Made by a program: the position numbers and the translations under genes. From Mortierella sp. BCC40632 (taxonomy: Eukaryota; Mortierellomycota; Mortierellomycetes; Mortierellales; Mortierellaceae), in NCBI GenBank assembly GCA_011634665.1, contig WAEK01000005.1, forward strand, positions 364,001 through 428,000: DNA of 64,000 nt. The letters are read 5' to 3'. Positions 1-11,280 of the stretch are shown one piece after another (position 1 is the first letter of the stretch; every line of letters starts with the position of its first letter). Below the pieces are notes generated by a model. It saw only the letters and a list, made by a program, of their open reading frames with translations, was not told the DNA's origin and searched no databases.

Positions 1-10
1 GCGTTGCAAA

Positions 11-325
11 TGCTTAGCATTACAACACTGTGCCAGTCTTGTTATCGCAAGAGACTGTCGGCGCAGTAGCCTGCCCATGGAGCCAGGGAGACTCTTGCAC
101 GCCCGTAGCTGGGCCTCCGAGAGCCATGTAGTTGTCCCCACCAAACTGGCGATGCTCTGCAGTTCTAAATGTAGGCCGTCGTTCGGTATGAGTTTGATCC
201 ACGCGCGCTGACATGCTCTGTCAACACCGCACAGGCCTCGTTATTGCGAGAGGCTGCTTGTGCGGTAGCCTGCCCATGAAGCTCTGGTCAACTCTTGCAC
301 GCTCGTAGCGGGGCCTCCAAGAGCC
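11..325. repeat. Diverged direct repeat, two ~113-bp units about 200 bp apart
   Basis: Unit 1 lies at about 11-125 and unit 2 at about 214-325. Both carry the same order of blocks: a CAACAC core, a GTTAT-CG-AGAG block, GTAGCCTGCCCATG, then ACTCTTGCACGC, CGTAG, GGGCCTCC and AGAGCC. They differ at many single positions. On the minus strand both units can encode the residues LHGQATA in one frame, so the repeat may derive from a decayed coding or mobile sequence. The window edge cuts the left side, so the full repeat length is unknown. Confidence 0.7.
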
Positions 326-429
326 GGGGTCCACTCATCTCATTAAAATCTTACTGCATTTGAACTGATGATACGATTATTCGTGCATGTCCATATTAAC
401 CATTTCAGCACTGGCACCTGTTGTTCGCG

Positions 430-2700
430 ATGTCGACTTATCCGAGCAACGACTATAAAAAGACTGCTTCTAGGATGACAGAAACCCATGTGGAGAGTGA
501 GAACAAGTCTGACAAGGGCCAACCTCACGCCTCAGAGTCGGCGGACAATTGGAAGGAAGCTCTCACAAGACTCTCTGGCGTCGATTCGTGTGTGCTAACC
601 TTCATGCTCAACTGTATTCGCTTGACCGATGTTGGCTACGAAGCCTTTCTTTATCACGCGAACATGACTCATAAGGAAAACTGTACTCTCCGGCGCTGTC
701 AATCTATTTGGCATAGTTGCATCACACGACTGGCCAAGTCGACACACCAAGCCTTGCAAAGGCAAAGTAAAATACTACTACAAAAGTGGTCCCGGAAAGA
801 GTATGTCTCGATGGAGCGTACTTTTGATCTCTATCTAGGACGCAAGCGAGGTCTTGATGAAGGATCGCTCAAGGTTTTGAAAGCGTCAGATGCCTACTGG
901 AATGAGCGTACACTTCATGATTACGAGCAAGCAGCGGAGGGACTCAGGCAAGGTAAAGCATCAGCTCTATTGCCTCTCTAGTTAGGTGATGTGAAACAAG
1001 CAAACAACTATGACATGAACTTTCTGTAACAACGAAGAACTATTTCATGATGATTTTCTACTAGCTGCGAAGCGCAAGGGCTTTGGAGTTGACCTAGATG
1101 AAGCAAAGGAAAAGACAAAGACACCCAAGACTGGTAGGTTCCCTTGAAACACTCAATACTCGCCTATGGGTCCAACTATGACCGATATGCTGGCCGTAAC
1201 AGTACCCAGAGAGGGAGACAACTAAAGTGGAAATAGTATCGGGAGGGCTAGTTGACTTCATGAACACAGGTATTTTTTTTTTTTTTTTTTTGAAAAAAAA
1301 ATTTATAAAAGACTGACCTGTGCTCTTTTTGTGAACTAGGGGTGGAACAGACGGGATCATCGTCAGCACCAGCACTGACTCCAATAAAGCGAGTACAACA
1401 TGGAAATGAACTCCGTGAGGACGAGGCAGTACCGCCAGAGACAAATGGTAGAAGTGTCGCTAGCTCATCCTTCGAGTGGTTTCGATTAAAGTATATTACT
1501 CTAATATCCTGTCTCTACTATCGCCTTAGACCAGAATCTTTTTAAAGCGCTTGGTCAAACAACAGAGTGGCAAGAAGAGGAGGTTGACTATCTTGCTCTC
1601 TTCAGGGAGTACCAGCGTACAGTAACCGATGAGGTATTTGCTTCGCTTGCGAATGACCTGATTGCCGACCTGACACCCCTGTCTTCCAGAACGGATTCGT
1701 TTCCTCACTTTATCATCCAGAAAAAGGGACTGGGTGCATTGAGGGCGGCAAGGAAAGGCAGAAAGGCGACCCACACTGTCAATGATGAATGGCCAGCATT
1801 CATGGATGTTGCATCTCGGGTCTTCACACATGATACACAGTCATTCGAGGATGTCAGAAAAAAACTTGCAAAGGAAGATCAGCTCCATCCCATGGTGATG
1901 TATATGCAGAGTATAATCCTCTCATAGTAAGTATCCAAGACTTTATTTATCATAGTATGATTTTGTATTGAAAGCCACTAGGGTGGTCTAATATTTATCC
2001 CCCAACCATTTGCAGCTTCCATTACTTCAAGTTCGACTCGGAAATCCCAAGAGATCTGAATGAGTGTGAGGCGTTTGTAGACTGCACGTGGTCGTTTATC
2101 CGAGGGGCCTTTACGATGGCCGACATTCCTACCCGCATGATAGGAGTCGCTATCAATGGGAGCAAAGAACGGAAAATTCAGCAGAAGGTGAGAGGAGAGC
2201 GACAAGACTACGTGAGGAAGGCTGATGGCATCGGATTCTATTCCCGCCAGCAGATTTATATAGCAGAATCAGCTCTAATCTATGGTCCTACCCAGGATAA
2301 GAAGGACGAGGATATGTGGAAGTCAAAGCGAGCACTGCGTGATTCTTGGATCTCTCAGATAAAGTCTGTCAGTCAAACTGCTTTTCCTCGTCCTGACATG
2401 TCGGTATTCGGATCTACATCCCACAATGGAGAGACACAGTTCTTTGCGATGGATTACAAGGGCTTGTTCCGCGTGAGGACATTGGCGCACATGATTATCC
2501 CAATACGGGCAGCATCGTTTGCTTCATCTATGCAACAGTCCATTTTAGCCTGCTTGGAGTTTGTCCTGCATGTCAAGGACGAAAGTGCGAGACGAGACTC
2601 TGCTACTAAAGTGACTACTCAGGAAGAAAGAGAGGACCTGTTGGAAGCTGCTGCTGCCATCCCTACCACAAACAACACACCAAAAAGGACAAATATTTAA
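430..2700 (+). CDS. Lineage-specific protein of unknown function, five exons, PD-(D/E)XK-like C-terminal half
   Basis: Five exons join in phase: 430-952, 1065-1133, 1340-1447, 1530-1926 and 2016-2700, giving 593 residues with no internal stop. All four introns are GT-AG (112, 206, 82 and 89 nt). The first ATG of the open frame is at 430. No family with known chemistry is recognised. The C-terminal half has the same layout as the product of 8059-9948: a DGIGFY-like strand, then an IYIAES strand, then an Asp/Lys-rich helix, then a strand pair FFAMDYKGLFRV. In the relative the matching strand reads ICEAKPP, so the lysine expected of a PD-(D/E)XK site is absent here (E-S-A in place of E-A-K). A regulatory, decayed or non-catalytic copy is therefore possible. 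AATAAA follows six bases after the stop. The exon structure is well supported; the fold is inference. Confidence 0.75.
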
Positions 2701-2705
2701 ACCTC

Positions 2706-2711
2706 AATAAA
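2706..2711 (+). terminator. Probable polyadenylation signal AATAAA
   Basis: A perfect AATAAA lies just beyond the stop codon at 2698-2700. This is unusually close to the stop, giving a very short 3' UTR if used. Confidence 0.45.
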
Positions 2712-3043
2712 ACCATACCTGTATCCTTATGATTTGACTGCTAGCATTGTGTCGCAACTATCTCATGGCGGTCAAAACTCAGCTCTCCTTCCCTAGAGTG
2801 GGCGAACAATCCGAGGCTTACTGAGTTCTACTTCAGGCGATTTATTCAACTGAGGTTTATTCTCTCAAGTTGAGATGTGGTGAGAAGGAGGGAAAGCAAA
2901 GGGTAAAGAAAAATAAGAGGCAGAAAAAGATACAATTGAGGAAGGGCCTCCAATTCTTTATTGCTTTCTGCCATATTGCCTGCGTCGGTCGCTGCAAATC
3001 TTGATTGCAAAAGATCCCGCCCTCCACTTGTCGGGGAAAAAAA

Positions 3044-4475
3044 CTAGATGCCATCTGAACGTGTGTCTACATTAGCAACAATCACATCGTTTGGAGGACA
3101 ATCTGTGAGGATGGCGAGATCAGCGGCCACGCCAGTAGCCTTGTATCTAGATCCATTGGCTCGTTCATAGCCAAAATAATCAAGAATCTGTTGTCAGGGT
3201 CCAGTCAGAGTTTGCACCAACCCATGTCCACAAAGTCAGACTGCTGGTGACTTGAGAACAACATCTTGCCACCCCAGAGCTGATAAGCCAAGATCATCCG
3301 ACAGAGAAACCAAGCTGCCTCGGCTGTTTTGTCACTCTCAAGAATAGTACGTGCCTCGATTCGAAGTCTACTCATCGTATGTCCAGTTGACCTGTCAACA
3401 GCGTCAACGAGAACGTAGTCTCAACGTCGTTTTCAGTGAAGTGGGGAAATTCTGTTAACCTTGAGATATTGGTAGGTTTGGCTATAGCTGAGTACACGTT
3501 GTCGTCATCCCGCAACGAAATTGCAGTGTTAAGTAATACCGGCGTAGCCTGCATTTGCTTAACACTCCGGATAAAATCGGGAGAAAGCAGCAGCGGAACC
3601 TGGCCTGGGCTGGACTTGGTTTTTGTTATCGAACAGGATACCTCTGTGTCGGGCCAAGCTAGCTAGCAAGATGAGCTTGTCGGCCAAGATGCTATTAGCT
3701 GCGACTTGGGCTTCATCTAAAGCAATCACCAATCCAAGCTGTCTGGGGACAAGTAGTGAGTGGAGATTGTTCCTAACCTTGAGTAACATGTGGCAAATTG
3801 AGCTGTTGTCGTATCCCTGCAGTGCGTGGACCAGCTTGCCAATAATCAAGGCACTTCCGGTGGTCTGCTCACAGAAGAACTGTCGTGGTTCCTCGATTTG
3901 GGTTGATGCTGAGGAGAAGTTACAAGAAAAGCACTCGTGCAAGGAATTCAGCCTTGACGCTCTGCCACGACGGCTTCAACCTCGAAATTGGTATCCAATG
4001 GATCCCAGAGTACTCTCCACTTCTTATTGATAATGGACATGTATATGTTTTTGACATTTATTGCAAGTTTGATGAAATTTGGGTAGCTGGACTCGGAGAG
4101 CAATGGACGCTGTAGATAACAAAGTGCCTGATCACCAGATCAACTACAATCGCAGTCCTTCCTGATCCTGGAGGGGGCAACCATCTTCACAATACGATGA
4201 TCTCTATGCTTGCCAATGTCGTCCTGGACAATTGAACACAAAGTCTCGCCTTCGTTTGTCTTTACCTGCTTGTCTAACTCAAGTCTCGTCATCACCAGGC
4301 TGATACCAATTGCTGCTTTGTGATGCGGTAGAACCCTCTTGTAAGAGGACCCTAGTTTGTCTCTCTGAGAGGCTTCGACATCTTTTGGGTCAATGGCATG
4401 GGTGGCAAGGTAACCACTGGCAGCATTGAAAATCACCGTCAGCTCCTTCTTGACGTCTTCAAACTCGAGAGTTTG
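3044..4475 (-). pseudogene. Decayed Crinkler-type (CR effector-like) P-loop NTPase gene, copy A
   Basis: Read on the minus strand, coding blocks appear in the expected order for Crinkler-type NTPases but in different frames. An N-terminal block opens after a TTTAG acceptor at 4475. It is followed by a glycine-rich P-loop near 4140-4190 whose two halves lie in different frames, then HFVIY. Next comes a Walker B-like IALDEAQ in the open stretch 3559-3942, and a C-terminal part ending at a TAG at 3044-3046. At least four frame changes or stops interrupt it, including one inside the P-loop, so no ATPase can be made. Fungal Crinkler-type proteins are thought to be secreted or nuclear effectors; that role is family knowledge. 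A related shorter copy lies at 6890-7660. The N-terminus may extend to about 4610 on the high-coordinate side. Confidence 0.65.
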
Positions 4476-4833
4476 CTAAAGGGGAAAGGGGAAATAACGC
4501 ATGTTTACAAGGTACTCTATCCTTTGGGAGAGGGGCTGCAGGGTCAGGCGCACGGACCAATTGGTGGAGCTCATGTTGGCGGAGCTCAATCACCAAATAG
4601 TGTAAAAAAAAAAAAAAAAAAAATCGAGTAAATTGTAAAAAGGTGCGGAGGTGGTGATGAGGGGGTGATTAGTGCTGCTACTCATTCAAGCCTTGGAAAG
4701 CTTACTTTTCTGCACACCCTCCCTCGAGCACGACACGTTTGAGGAGGCATTGAACAGCCCAAAAAAAAGGTCCCCCTCTCAGGCCCTCGCTGTCAAGGAT
4801 TTCCTAGACAACCTTGCATCGTGAATGTGTGAT

Positions 4834-5020
4834 CCCCAGCCACCCACTCCTTTCCATCTACATCCTCACTCTCACGCCCTTTCATCACATTGTCTTGCAT
4901 CTCTACTTCACCATTCTTACCTCGATTCTTACTGTCCTTTGCTTCTCCCACTCTCCCACTCTCTCACTCTTTCTCAATCACTTACTCGCTCTCAGTTTAT
5001 TCCAGACCGAGACCAGAGGT
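4834..5020 (+). promoter_or_regulatory. TC-rich leader shared with 7777-7862
   Basis: A pyrimidine-rich stretch of repeated CACTCTC and CTTTC motifs starts with CAGCCAC, CACTCCTTTCC and ends with an AG followed by GTAAG. The same ordered blocks, with gaps, occur at 7777-7862. Such CT-rich tracts are usual in fungal promoters and 5' UTRs, so this is the likely leader of the plus-strand gene at 5506. A 5' UTR intron starting near 5020 is possible. Confidence 0.4.
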
Positions 5021-5505
5021 AAGCAGAGTTTGAAGGACGCTACTGCCTGGCACATGGAGAAAGTGAATCGGCTTGAACCCTTAGATGGGAACCAGTGTTC
5101 TTGATATGTTTGTCTCTTGGGACAGCGTAGACGAGAACTAGGGACACCTACAGGCTCTTGAATAGCCTGAGGTGCGATCCCGATAAAACACTTTCTCTGC
5201 TTGGGTAGTGAGATCGGTGAAAAGCCCGAACCTTTAAATAGGAACTGGCGTCTTTGACGCTACAGCGATGTGGCGGCCAAGCGACTTAACCTGCTGATGG
5301 ATTGCAACACAGCAGCTTAAAAACACCGAAAGTCGATAACACTTCTCGAATGTAGAGCTGTTCCTTTATGAGGGGGGGGGAGGGTTCTTTTTTGGAGGAT
5401 CTGTTTGGGCGACATTGATTTAGTGCACAGTCTCTTTCAACAATTCTTCCAAATACCTCTTTTTTTTTTTTTTTTTTTGTCGTTCTATCATTCTCATAGC
5501 TCAGC

Positions 5506-6141
5506 ATGGATCGCCTTCCAGCACACTTCCGGCAAGACCCTTCTCGATGGAAGGACATCAACAATTTTATGAGTAAACGTCCGAATTGCGACGCCAAAGC
5601 GCACTACAAGGCCTTCCGAGGATTTCTACAACTGATTCAAAATACTTCGGAGGCTGGGGACATAGAGAGGGAAACCGCTCTTGAGCTCCTCAACACAGTA
5701 GTAGTATGTCTTCAGCGTTTTTAATCCATACTTGTGCTTTATATTGATGTGATGTCTAATCAGTCTATAGTCTATGGTTTGCACAGCTGCCGGACTTTCA
5801 AGTAGAATATCATTTGGTGAAAAAGCAGGCTGCCATACGCGCTGCTGAGCATGCAAAGGTAGAATAAGTTTATCAAGAATGGAGTAATTTGATAAAATTT
5901 GCTCTGTTCAGTATCTGATGGTTTTTTTAGTTCTCTGGTTGGAATGCAGCGAGCCTCTATTCTGTTCATATTGTTTACTCATAAGGTGGTTCTGGTCTAA
6001 ATTAGCAACGACCCTTTATCATGCAGCAAGATGTTGAAGACATGCAGACGCAAGCATTGGATGAAAGGACTTTTGCTACAGGAACGGACCACTGTGGTGT
6101 AGTAAATGTGCTTGGAAGATCTTCCGGCCTTTTGAACCCCA

Positions 6142-6177
<36 letters not shown>

Positions 6178-6592
6178 AAAGGCACCCCTCTACAGCATTT
6201 TTATAAAGTCAGTTCTTTTTTTTCCCTCTTTCTTCTCGATCTGTTAGTTTGAACACTTACCTTCTAGAGCAGGTCCGCCTATTAGTTCACCCCGCAGGCG
6301 AGACTCTGCAGCTAGATAGTGTTCGTTTACGAGTCTTTTGCATCGCTTTGTTCCTTTCTTTCCCCTCTTCTTCATGGAGATCGGGCGATGCGCATTAGTT
6401 TGGATTGTCCCCCTTATCCCCTTTCCCAATCCGGTTTAACAACTGTGCCTGCCAAGCGGTGCGAGCCATTTCCCTTTTTTGCTTGTTCCAAATACTATTC
6501 CGCACCACTCCACCATTGCAGCCACGCAATCTTGATATGATTGTGACAAACTCTCCGAAAAAGAAACGCAAAACAACAAGTCATGACAAAGG
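5506..6592 (+). CDS. Incomplete multi-exon gene of unknown function with an SV40-like nuclear localisation motif
   Basis: Exons 5506-5703, 5787-5858 and one starting at 6027 join in phase through GTATGT and GTAGAA donors and CAG acceptors. The 3' end of the third exon is uncertain (a GTAAAT donor gives the right phase). A later exon at 6522-6591 encodes SPKKKRK, a textbook basic nuclear localisation signal, before a GTAC donor. No continuation was found between 6600 and 7660, where a decayed NTPase copy lies. The gene may be truncated by that insertion or duplication, or may continue into the 8059 gene through a long intron that could not be phased. The third intron contains a (GT)n run at about 6146-6173. 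The protein is charged and helical; no domain is recognised. Confidence 0.4.
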
Positions 6593-6889
6593 TACTTTTT
6601 CAACGCTCACGCAAGTCAATAGGCATTGATGACGCGACCTCGAATTCCTGACATCAAAAGCAACGTCGTATTTGATAAAAGAGGGCTTCTTACATCTTCT
6701 CCTGCCCCTAATTGTTAACTGGTAGATTGATTGAACAAGGGATCGCCGCCTCTCAATCGCATACAAGGAATCGTCACTTCTCAATCGCGTACAGGTGACC
6801 ACCTACACCAAATCTTCTGAATAATTCAGTCGGCTTTTCTGCTTGAAAAAAACAGATAGCCGATCGCGCAGCTACTCGAGACTTTGAGT

Positions 6890-7660
6890 CACCACTTGCG
6901 AACGAGCCCCCCCCCTTTAACCGTGTTGCTAAAGGATTCTCCAGGAACGTGGTTTTGAAGGAGTTGAGATCCTCCAGGTCGAAAGAAAAAACTCCTCTTT
7001 CTCGAACTGTGATACAAATATAGCTTTCTTCTTCGCCGGCTCCTTCCGCACTGCTTCCCCAATATTACTTTCTTCTCTTTGATTCTTGTCAAAAGTAAAG
7101 TTGAACTCTTGTCCATCCAAAGATGAAGCAACGATATGCTCATTATTCCATCAAGGCAAATGTAATCATTTGCATAGCAATAGGCGGACAGAATGCAGCC
7201 CTGACCCTTTGAGCTGTACATAGGTTTAGCTTCGAGCGGTCTGTCAGCCAGCTTGACTGGGGCAAGGTTGGGATACCTTGTCGTATGCAGACTTAGCTAT
7301 CGGCTGCCTGTCAACCAGGTCGGATGTACAATCCTTGATGTAGATTGTTTAATACTACTCATGATGATCTCGACAATTTCAGAAGTAATGCGGAGACAAT
7401 GTTCTGGAGTACAATTGTCGCCATCCCGCAACGAAACTACGGTGTTTTAAGTATAACCAGCGTAGCCAACAACACCCCGCATAAAAGCGTAAGAAAGCTA
7501 CGGTGGAGCCTCACCTGGACTTGGTTCTTGTTATTGAACAGGATATCTCTATACCAGATCAAGGTAGCTGACGAGATGAGCTCGTCGGTCAAGATGTCAG
7601 TAGCCGCGACTTGGGCTTCATCTACCGAACAGACTTCCGAAGTATGCGGGCTGGTGTAGT
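6890..7660 (-). pseudogene. Decayed Crinkler-type NTPase fragment, copy B
   Basis: The minus strand carries a DEAQVAA-like block near 7610, followed by segments that match copy A in order: the DKL/DEL helix, the ILFNNKNQVQ stretch and the SLRDGDN block (SLRDDDN in copy A). On the plus strand, nucleotide similarity is visible between 7430-7625 and 3510-3720, including the shared GCGACTTGGGCTTCATCTA. The P-loop part is missing and several stops break the frame. The region towards 6890 contains open but unassignable segments. This is a 3' fragment of the same family, more degraded than copy A. Confidence 0.6.
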
Positions 7661-7776
7661 GTCAAAATTTGAAGCTGGAGCAGACGCACGGATAGTAGGG
7701 TGGAATAAGGAAATAGAGTTAGAGAGCGAAATAAGCTCAATGCATCAGGGATTTCCTTGTAACGTGTGCGGTTCTC

Positions 7777-7862
7777 AGCCACCACTCCTTTCCACATCCT
7801 TTCACCTTGCATCTCTGCCCTCACTCTCTCCATCAGGACCCCTGTCTGTCTCTCTTTCGCAG
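7777..7862 (+). promoter_or_regulatory. TC-rich leader similar to 4834-5020
   Basis: The blocks CAGCCACCACTCCTTTCC, ACATCC, TTTCA and TTGCATCTCT occur in the same order as at 4834-5020, followed by CACTCTC repeats and a TTTCGCAG/AAGTAAG junction. It sits about 200 bp before the ATG at 8059 and is the likely promoter/5' UTR of that gene. The shared block order supports common descent of the two leaders, not just shared CT composition. Confidence 0.4.
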
Positions 7863-8058
7863 AAGTAAGTTCTAATGTTCAAAAGACATGGACGTGGCAA
7901 TGAGTGTTTTTATTGCAACAGCCAAAGCAGATTGAGGATTAGGTGAATCCACGCTTCTCTTACTTGCTGCAGCATTTAAGGTTTCTACAGGTTGGTCTAA
8001 TCAGCTTTCTCATTGTCGTTCTAGAGTTTTTAGGTGTCTCAAGCGGAGCCTGCTCCAC

Positions 8059-9948
8059 ATGAAGCGACAGTCACTTATGCAAGGGCCACCCATCAGGAAG
8101 TCAAAGGAAACGCATGTCAGTGAGGCGATTGGCGATGAACTTCAGCCCAATCTTTTCAACCCTCAGAAACGCAGGCTGATTCACGACTATTTTTTCAGTA
8201 CCGAGAACTGGACTGTTGATGGATTCGCGCGTGCAGTCTTTGCGAACGACCCGGAATGCCCCTCGAAAAATGCAACTATAATCTGGGATCGCTCCTTGAA
8301 ACTCATCGGAGAGAATCAGCATACTTCACCGTCTCTGAAGAGTTGTGTTAGAAAACTGAAAAAGATTCGGCACACAGCAGTCGCGGCGGAAATCGTCAGG
8401 GCGCGACAATCAGAACTGGAGAGTCAATCGCGAGAGCAAGCGATTGTGACAAAAATGACGGTGGCGAATTTTCGCAGGCGAGACGACCAGTGGGACGAGG
8501 CAATGACCCGATACGTAGGAGGAGGGAATGAAGATACGGCTAAGACAAGAGATGTTGGTGGCAACAAATCTCAAACTCTAGGCGACCAGGAAAATGTCAG
8601 GAGCGAAAGCAGCTATAGCGTTTCAGTATCATCGGAGGACAACACTGGCGAGATTTCAATTGCGTCGATGGAACCACCGAAAAGAATAGTCAGGATGGTA
8701 GGATTAGGCGAGCCATCATCGAGGCTACATCTCCCACACTGGATCATCAAGGGCGAGAACATATCAAAAGCACTAATGAAGTCGAGAGCGCTAGTGATAA
8801 AGAACCACGAGTCGTTACAGCGACCAGAGGAGATATTGTAAGTATGTATTTCATGCTAGCATTATCCTATTGTCTCGAATTATTCAACCAAACTAACTCT
8901 ATTTTATGTTGTAGGCAATTGAACTTTATATTTACGCGAGACGTGATACTTGAATCGACAAAGCAGCACCTTCATGCAGAGTTCCTCACCACCCACTGCA
9001 CTCCAATCCGGTGCCCTCGGATTTTAGCCTGCATATCAGAAATCTCATTGAAGGCCTGCTATGAGAGCCACTCGAATACGAAGAGAGAGTGGCGACGGCT
9101 GGATAGAGAGTGTCTGGATCAGACTGAAGGGGAGTACAGCCCTCTTGCTGAGCTGGTCCGATCACAGATGGAGCACCTTCTCCTTGGTGCAGATCTTTGG
9201 AGTCCGCTACAAAACATGACCAAGACAAAAAATAAGGGTAACGAGGACCCTTTCTTTTGTAATATCGTCAAGCCTCTTTTGCACGCTGCATTTGGAGAAT
9301 ATGAACATGTCAAGATCCGTGGAAAAGGAGACAGCCTTAGCTGCAACCCTGCTCTTGACAACGAGCTGTTGTTCCCGAATTACTCTGTCACAATGGATTG
9401 TTATGACAGGAACAAAGGGGAGCACTATCTTGTCATTTGTGAGGCAAAGCCCCCTGGCGCATCACAGGAGGAGCTCGATGCAGACTATATCAAGATTTCG
9501 AACATGATGAAGTTGAGCCTCGATCGCCAGATTAGCCAAGGCTACAACGGCGGTATGGTGGTCGGTATCCTCGTACAGGGTTGGAACGTCTCGGTGCTCT
9601 CTATTTGTCTAGAGCATGAAGCAATTTACGAGATCAGGCCAATTGGTCATTTTGACCTAATCATGGACAGGATGCAACTTTGCAAACTGATAAACATTTG
9701 TCCAATTCTGCTGGAAGCCAAGGTAATTCATAGGAAGTTTTTTTTTTTTTTTTTTGCTTAAATATGGAGCCAGAAAACCCAACTCGTCGTCCATTTTATC
9801 CACTGCTTAGCTCATAACGGAAGCCTCAATGAACCAGCTGCAACATCGACCTCCGTCCATCGCACCCTGCAAAGCGCTGCTAACAAGACCCTCGTACGAT
9901 ATCAAACCAATGTATATCCACCCCAAAGCCAATCCCGAGGCGGAGTAG
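8059..9948 (+). CDS. Lineage-specific protein with PD-(D/E)XK-like motif (D...EAK), three exons
   Basis: Exons 8059-8837, 8915-9722 and 9811-9948 join in phase (introns GTAAGT-TAG and GTAATT-TAG) to give 574 residues. The N-terminal half is basic and polar with a Ser/Glu-rich linker around residues 170-210. The C-terminal half has VTMD, then ICEAKPPG, then a helix rich in Asp and Lys, then GGMVVGILVQGW and a YEIRPIGHF strand. The spacing D-x(12)-E-x-K is what a PD-(D/E)XK nuclease-like site would show. The same architecture without the lysine is seen in the gene at 430-2700, so they are paralogues. The stretch from about 8700 to 9090 also reads sensibly in another frame, so a compensated frameshift cannot be excluded. 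It may be a Crinkler-system or mobile-element-derived protein, but no function is proven. Confidence 0.7.
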
Positions 9949-11280
9949 CAAGAGATCTACAGGTACCTGAGCATAGTGACAGAATGAGAAAGTTGGGAGG
10001 ATACAAAACCGACTTCCAAGGAATGCTCCATGATTAACCATACCTCTCTTCTATGCTACTGTAGATCGCTGAGTTATAATAGTCGCATTCATAAGGAAAG
10101 TCTTTTTTTATTTTCCTTATTTTCTATCTTGTTTCCTTATTTTCTATCTTTTTTTTTTTTTTTTTTTTTTTTTTTCCATTCTGTTAGTGTCTGCCCACGG
10201 GGTGATTAGCACGCCTATTACCTTAGTGGTGATGGGTACCATTAATATGGCATGGCTGAAACGCGAGTTGAACTACATGCGGGCGGAGTGCTATCACTTC
10301 ACCGCCAACTACGCTTAATAACCTCCTATGTCGCCGAGGCAAAAGATGCAGTATCACATAATGCTTAGTCTTCAACAGATAAGGCTTTGACGTGGTGCTG
10401 CCCCACTCTGGCCAGGAAGGTCGAGTCTGGAGGCATCCATTCTTCAACGAATAGGATGGTGGTGCTTACCTCACTGTATTTGTAGTTTGCACCTTGTTTT
10501 ATCATTCACTTTAATGTTAACTTGGTGTAGGCTGCCCGCAGAGGCATAATACAGAGCAATACGTTGATCTCGTTTGCCTTATAATGATTACTTCAAGTAC
10601 TAACTCAATCTTCTTATTGCTTTTCGCCAGAGTTGTCTAACCTGGCTGCCATAGAGTTTCGGATATGGCCGCACTCTACCATGTTCCCATGTGTTTAGCC
10701 CTTATATCACACCGGTAGCCCATTGCTCTGGCTAATGTGCCTTCCTTTATTCATATTTTACTTCCCTCCCTATGCTTTATAAAATCTGATGTAATGTTGT
10801 TTGCTACGCAATGACTACAATAGCTCTTGCAGTATAAGATGGACCCTTTCCCCAAGAATGGCGGCTTTCACCTTGTGTTTGACAATCGCCTTTTTTTTTT
10901 TTTTTATCCGCATAGCATTTGTAGTATATTCTTAGGGCAAAAGTGCTGGTGCTTGTACAGACCACTGGAAGAGTGAAATTGCTCCGCCTGCAACTCTAGC
11001 TCTCTAAAAACTTTGCTTTCGCTTTAGTTGGTCTACTTTTATCAGATCCTTATCCCATGAAGGATAACACCGAGAACGTTCCTGGTCTTTCTAAAGTTTG
11101 AGAGGAGCATGTGTTAAACGATTCTCCTCCTCGTCCTCACGTGAGGCATCTCAACCCAGAAGGTGGACAAAGGCCTCTCCTTCCATTCTCTCTTTCTCTC
11201 TCTTTTCTCCTTGGCCCAAAGAAACAGGCACGAGAAAGCGAGAGCGGGACCATCCATTCAACTCCCAGACTCTCATTCAA
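9949..11280. other. Intergenic spacer with homopolymer tracts, no gene recognised
   Basis: The stretch is AT-rich with T runs at about 10151-10176 and 10891-10906. A minus-strand open segment at 10223-10447 is possibly a fragment of a retroelement or other dead gene, but it has no recognisable motif. Nothing else coding is seen. It separates the accessory block from the core genes to the right. Confidence 0.5.

Noticed and set aside
10223..10447. 74-codon minus-strand open frame possibly from a retroelement
   Set aside because: No reverse transcriptase, integrase or zinc-knuckle motif; too short to support a mobile-element call.
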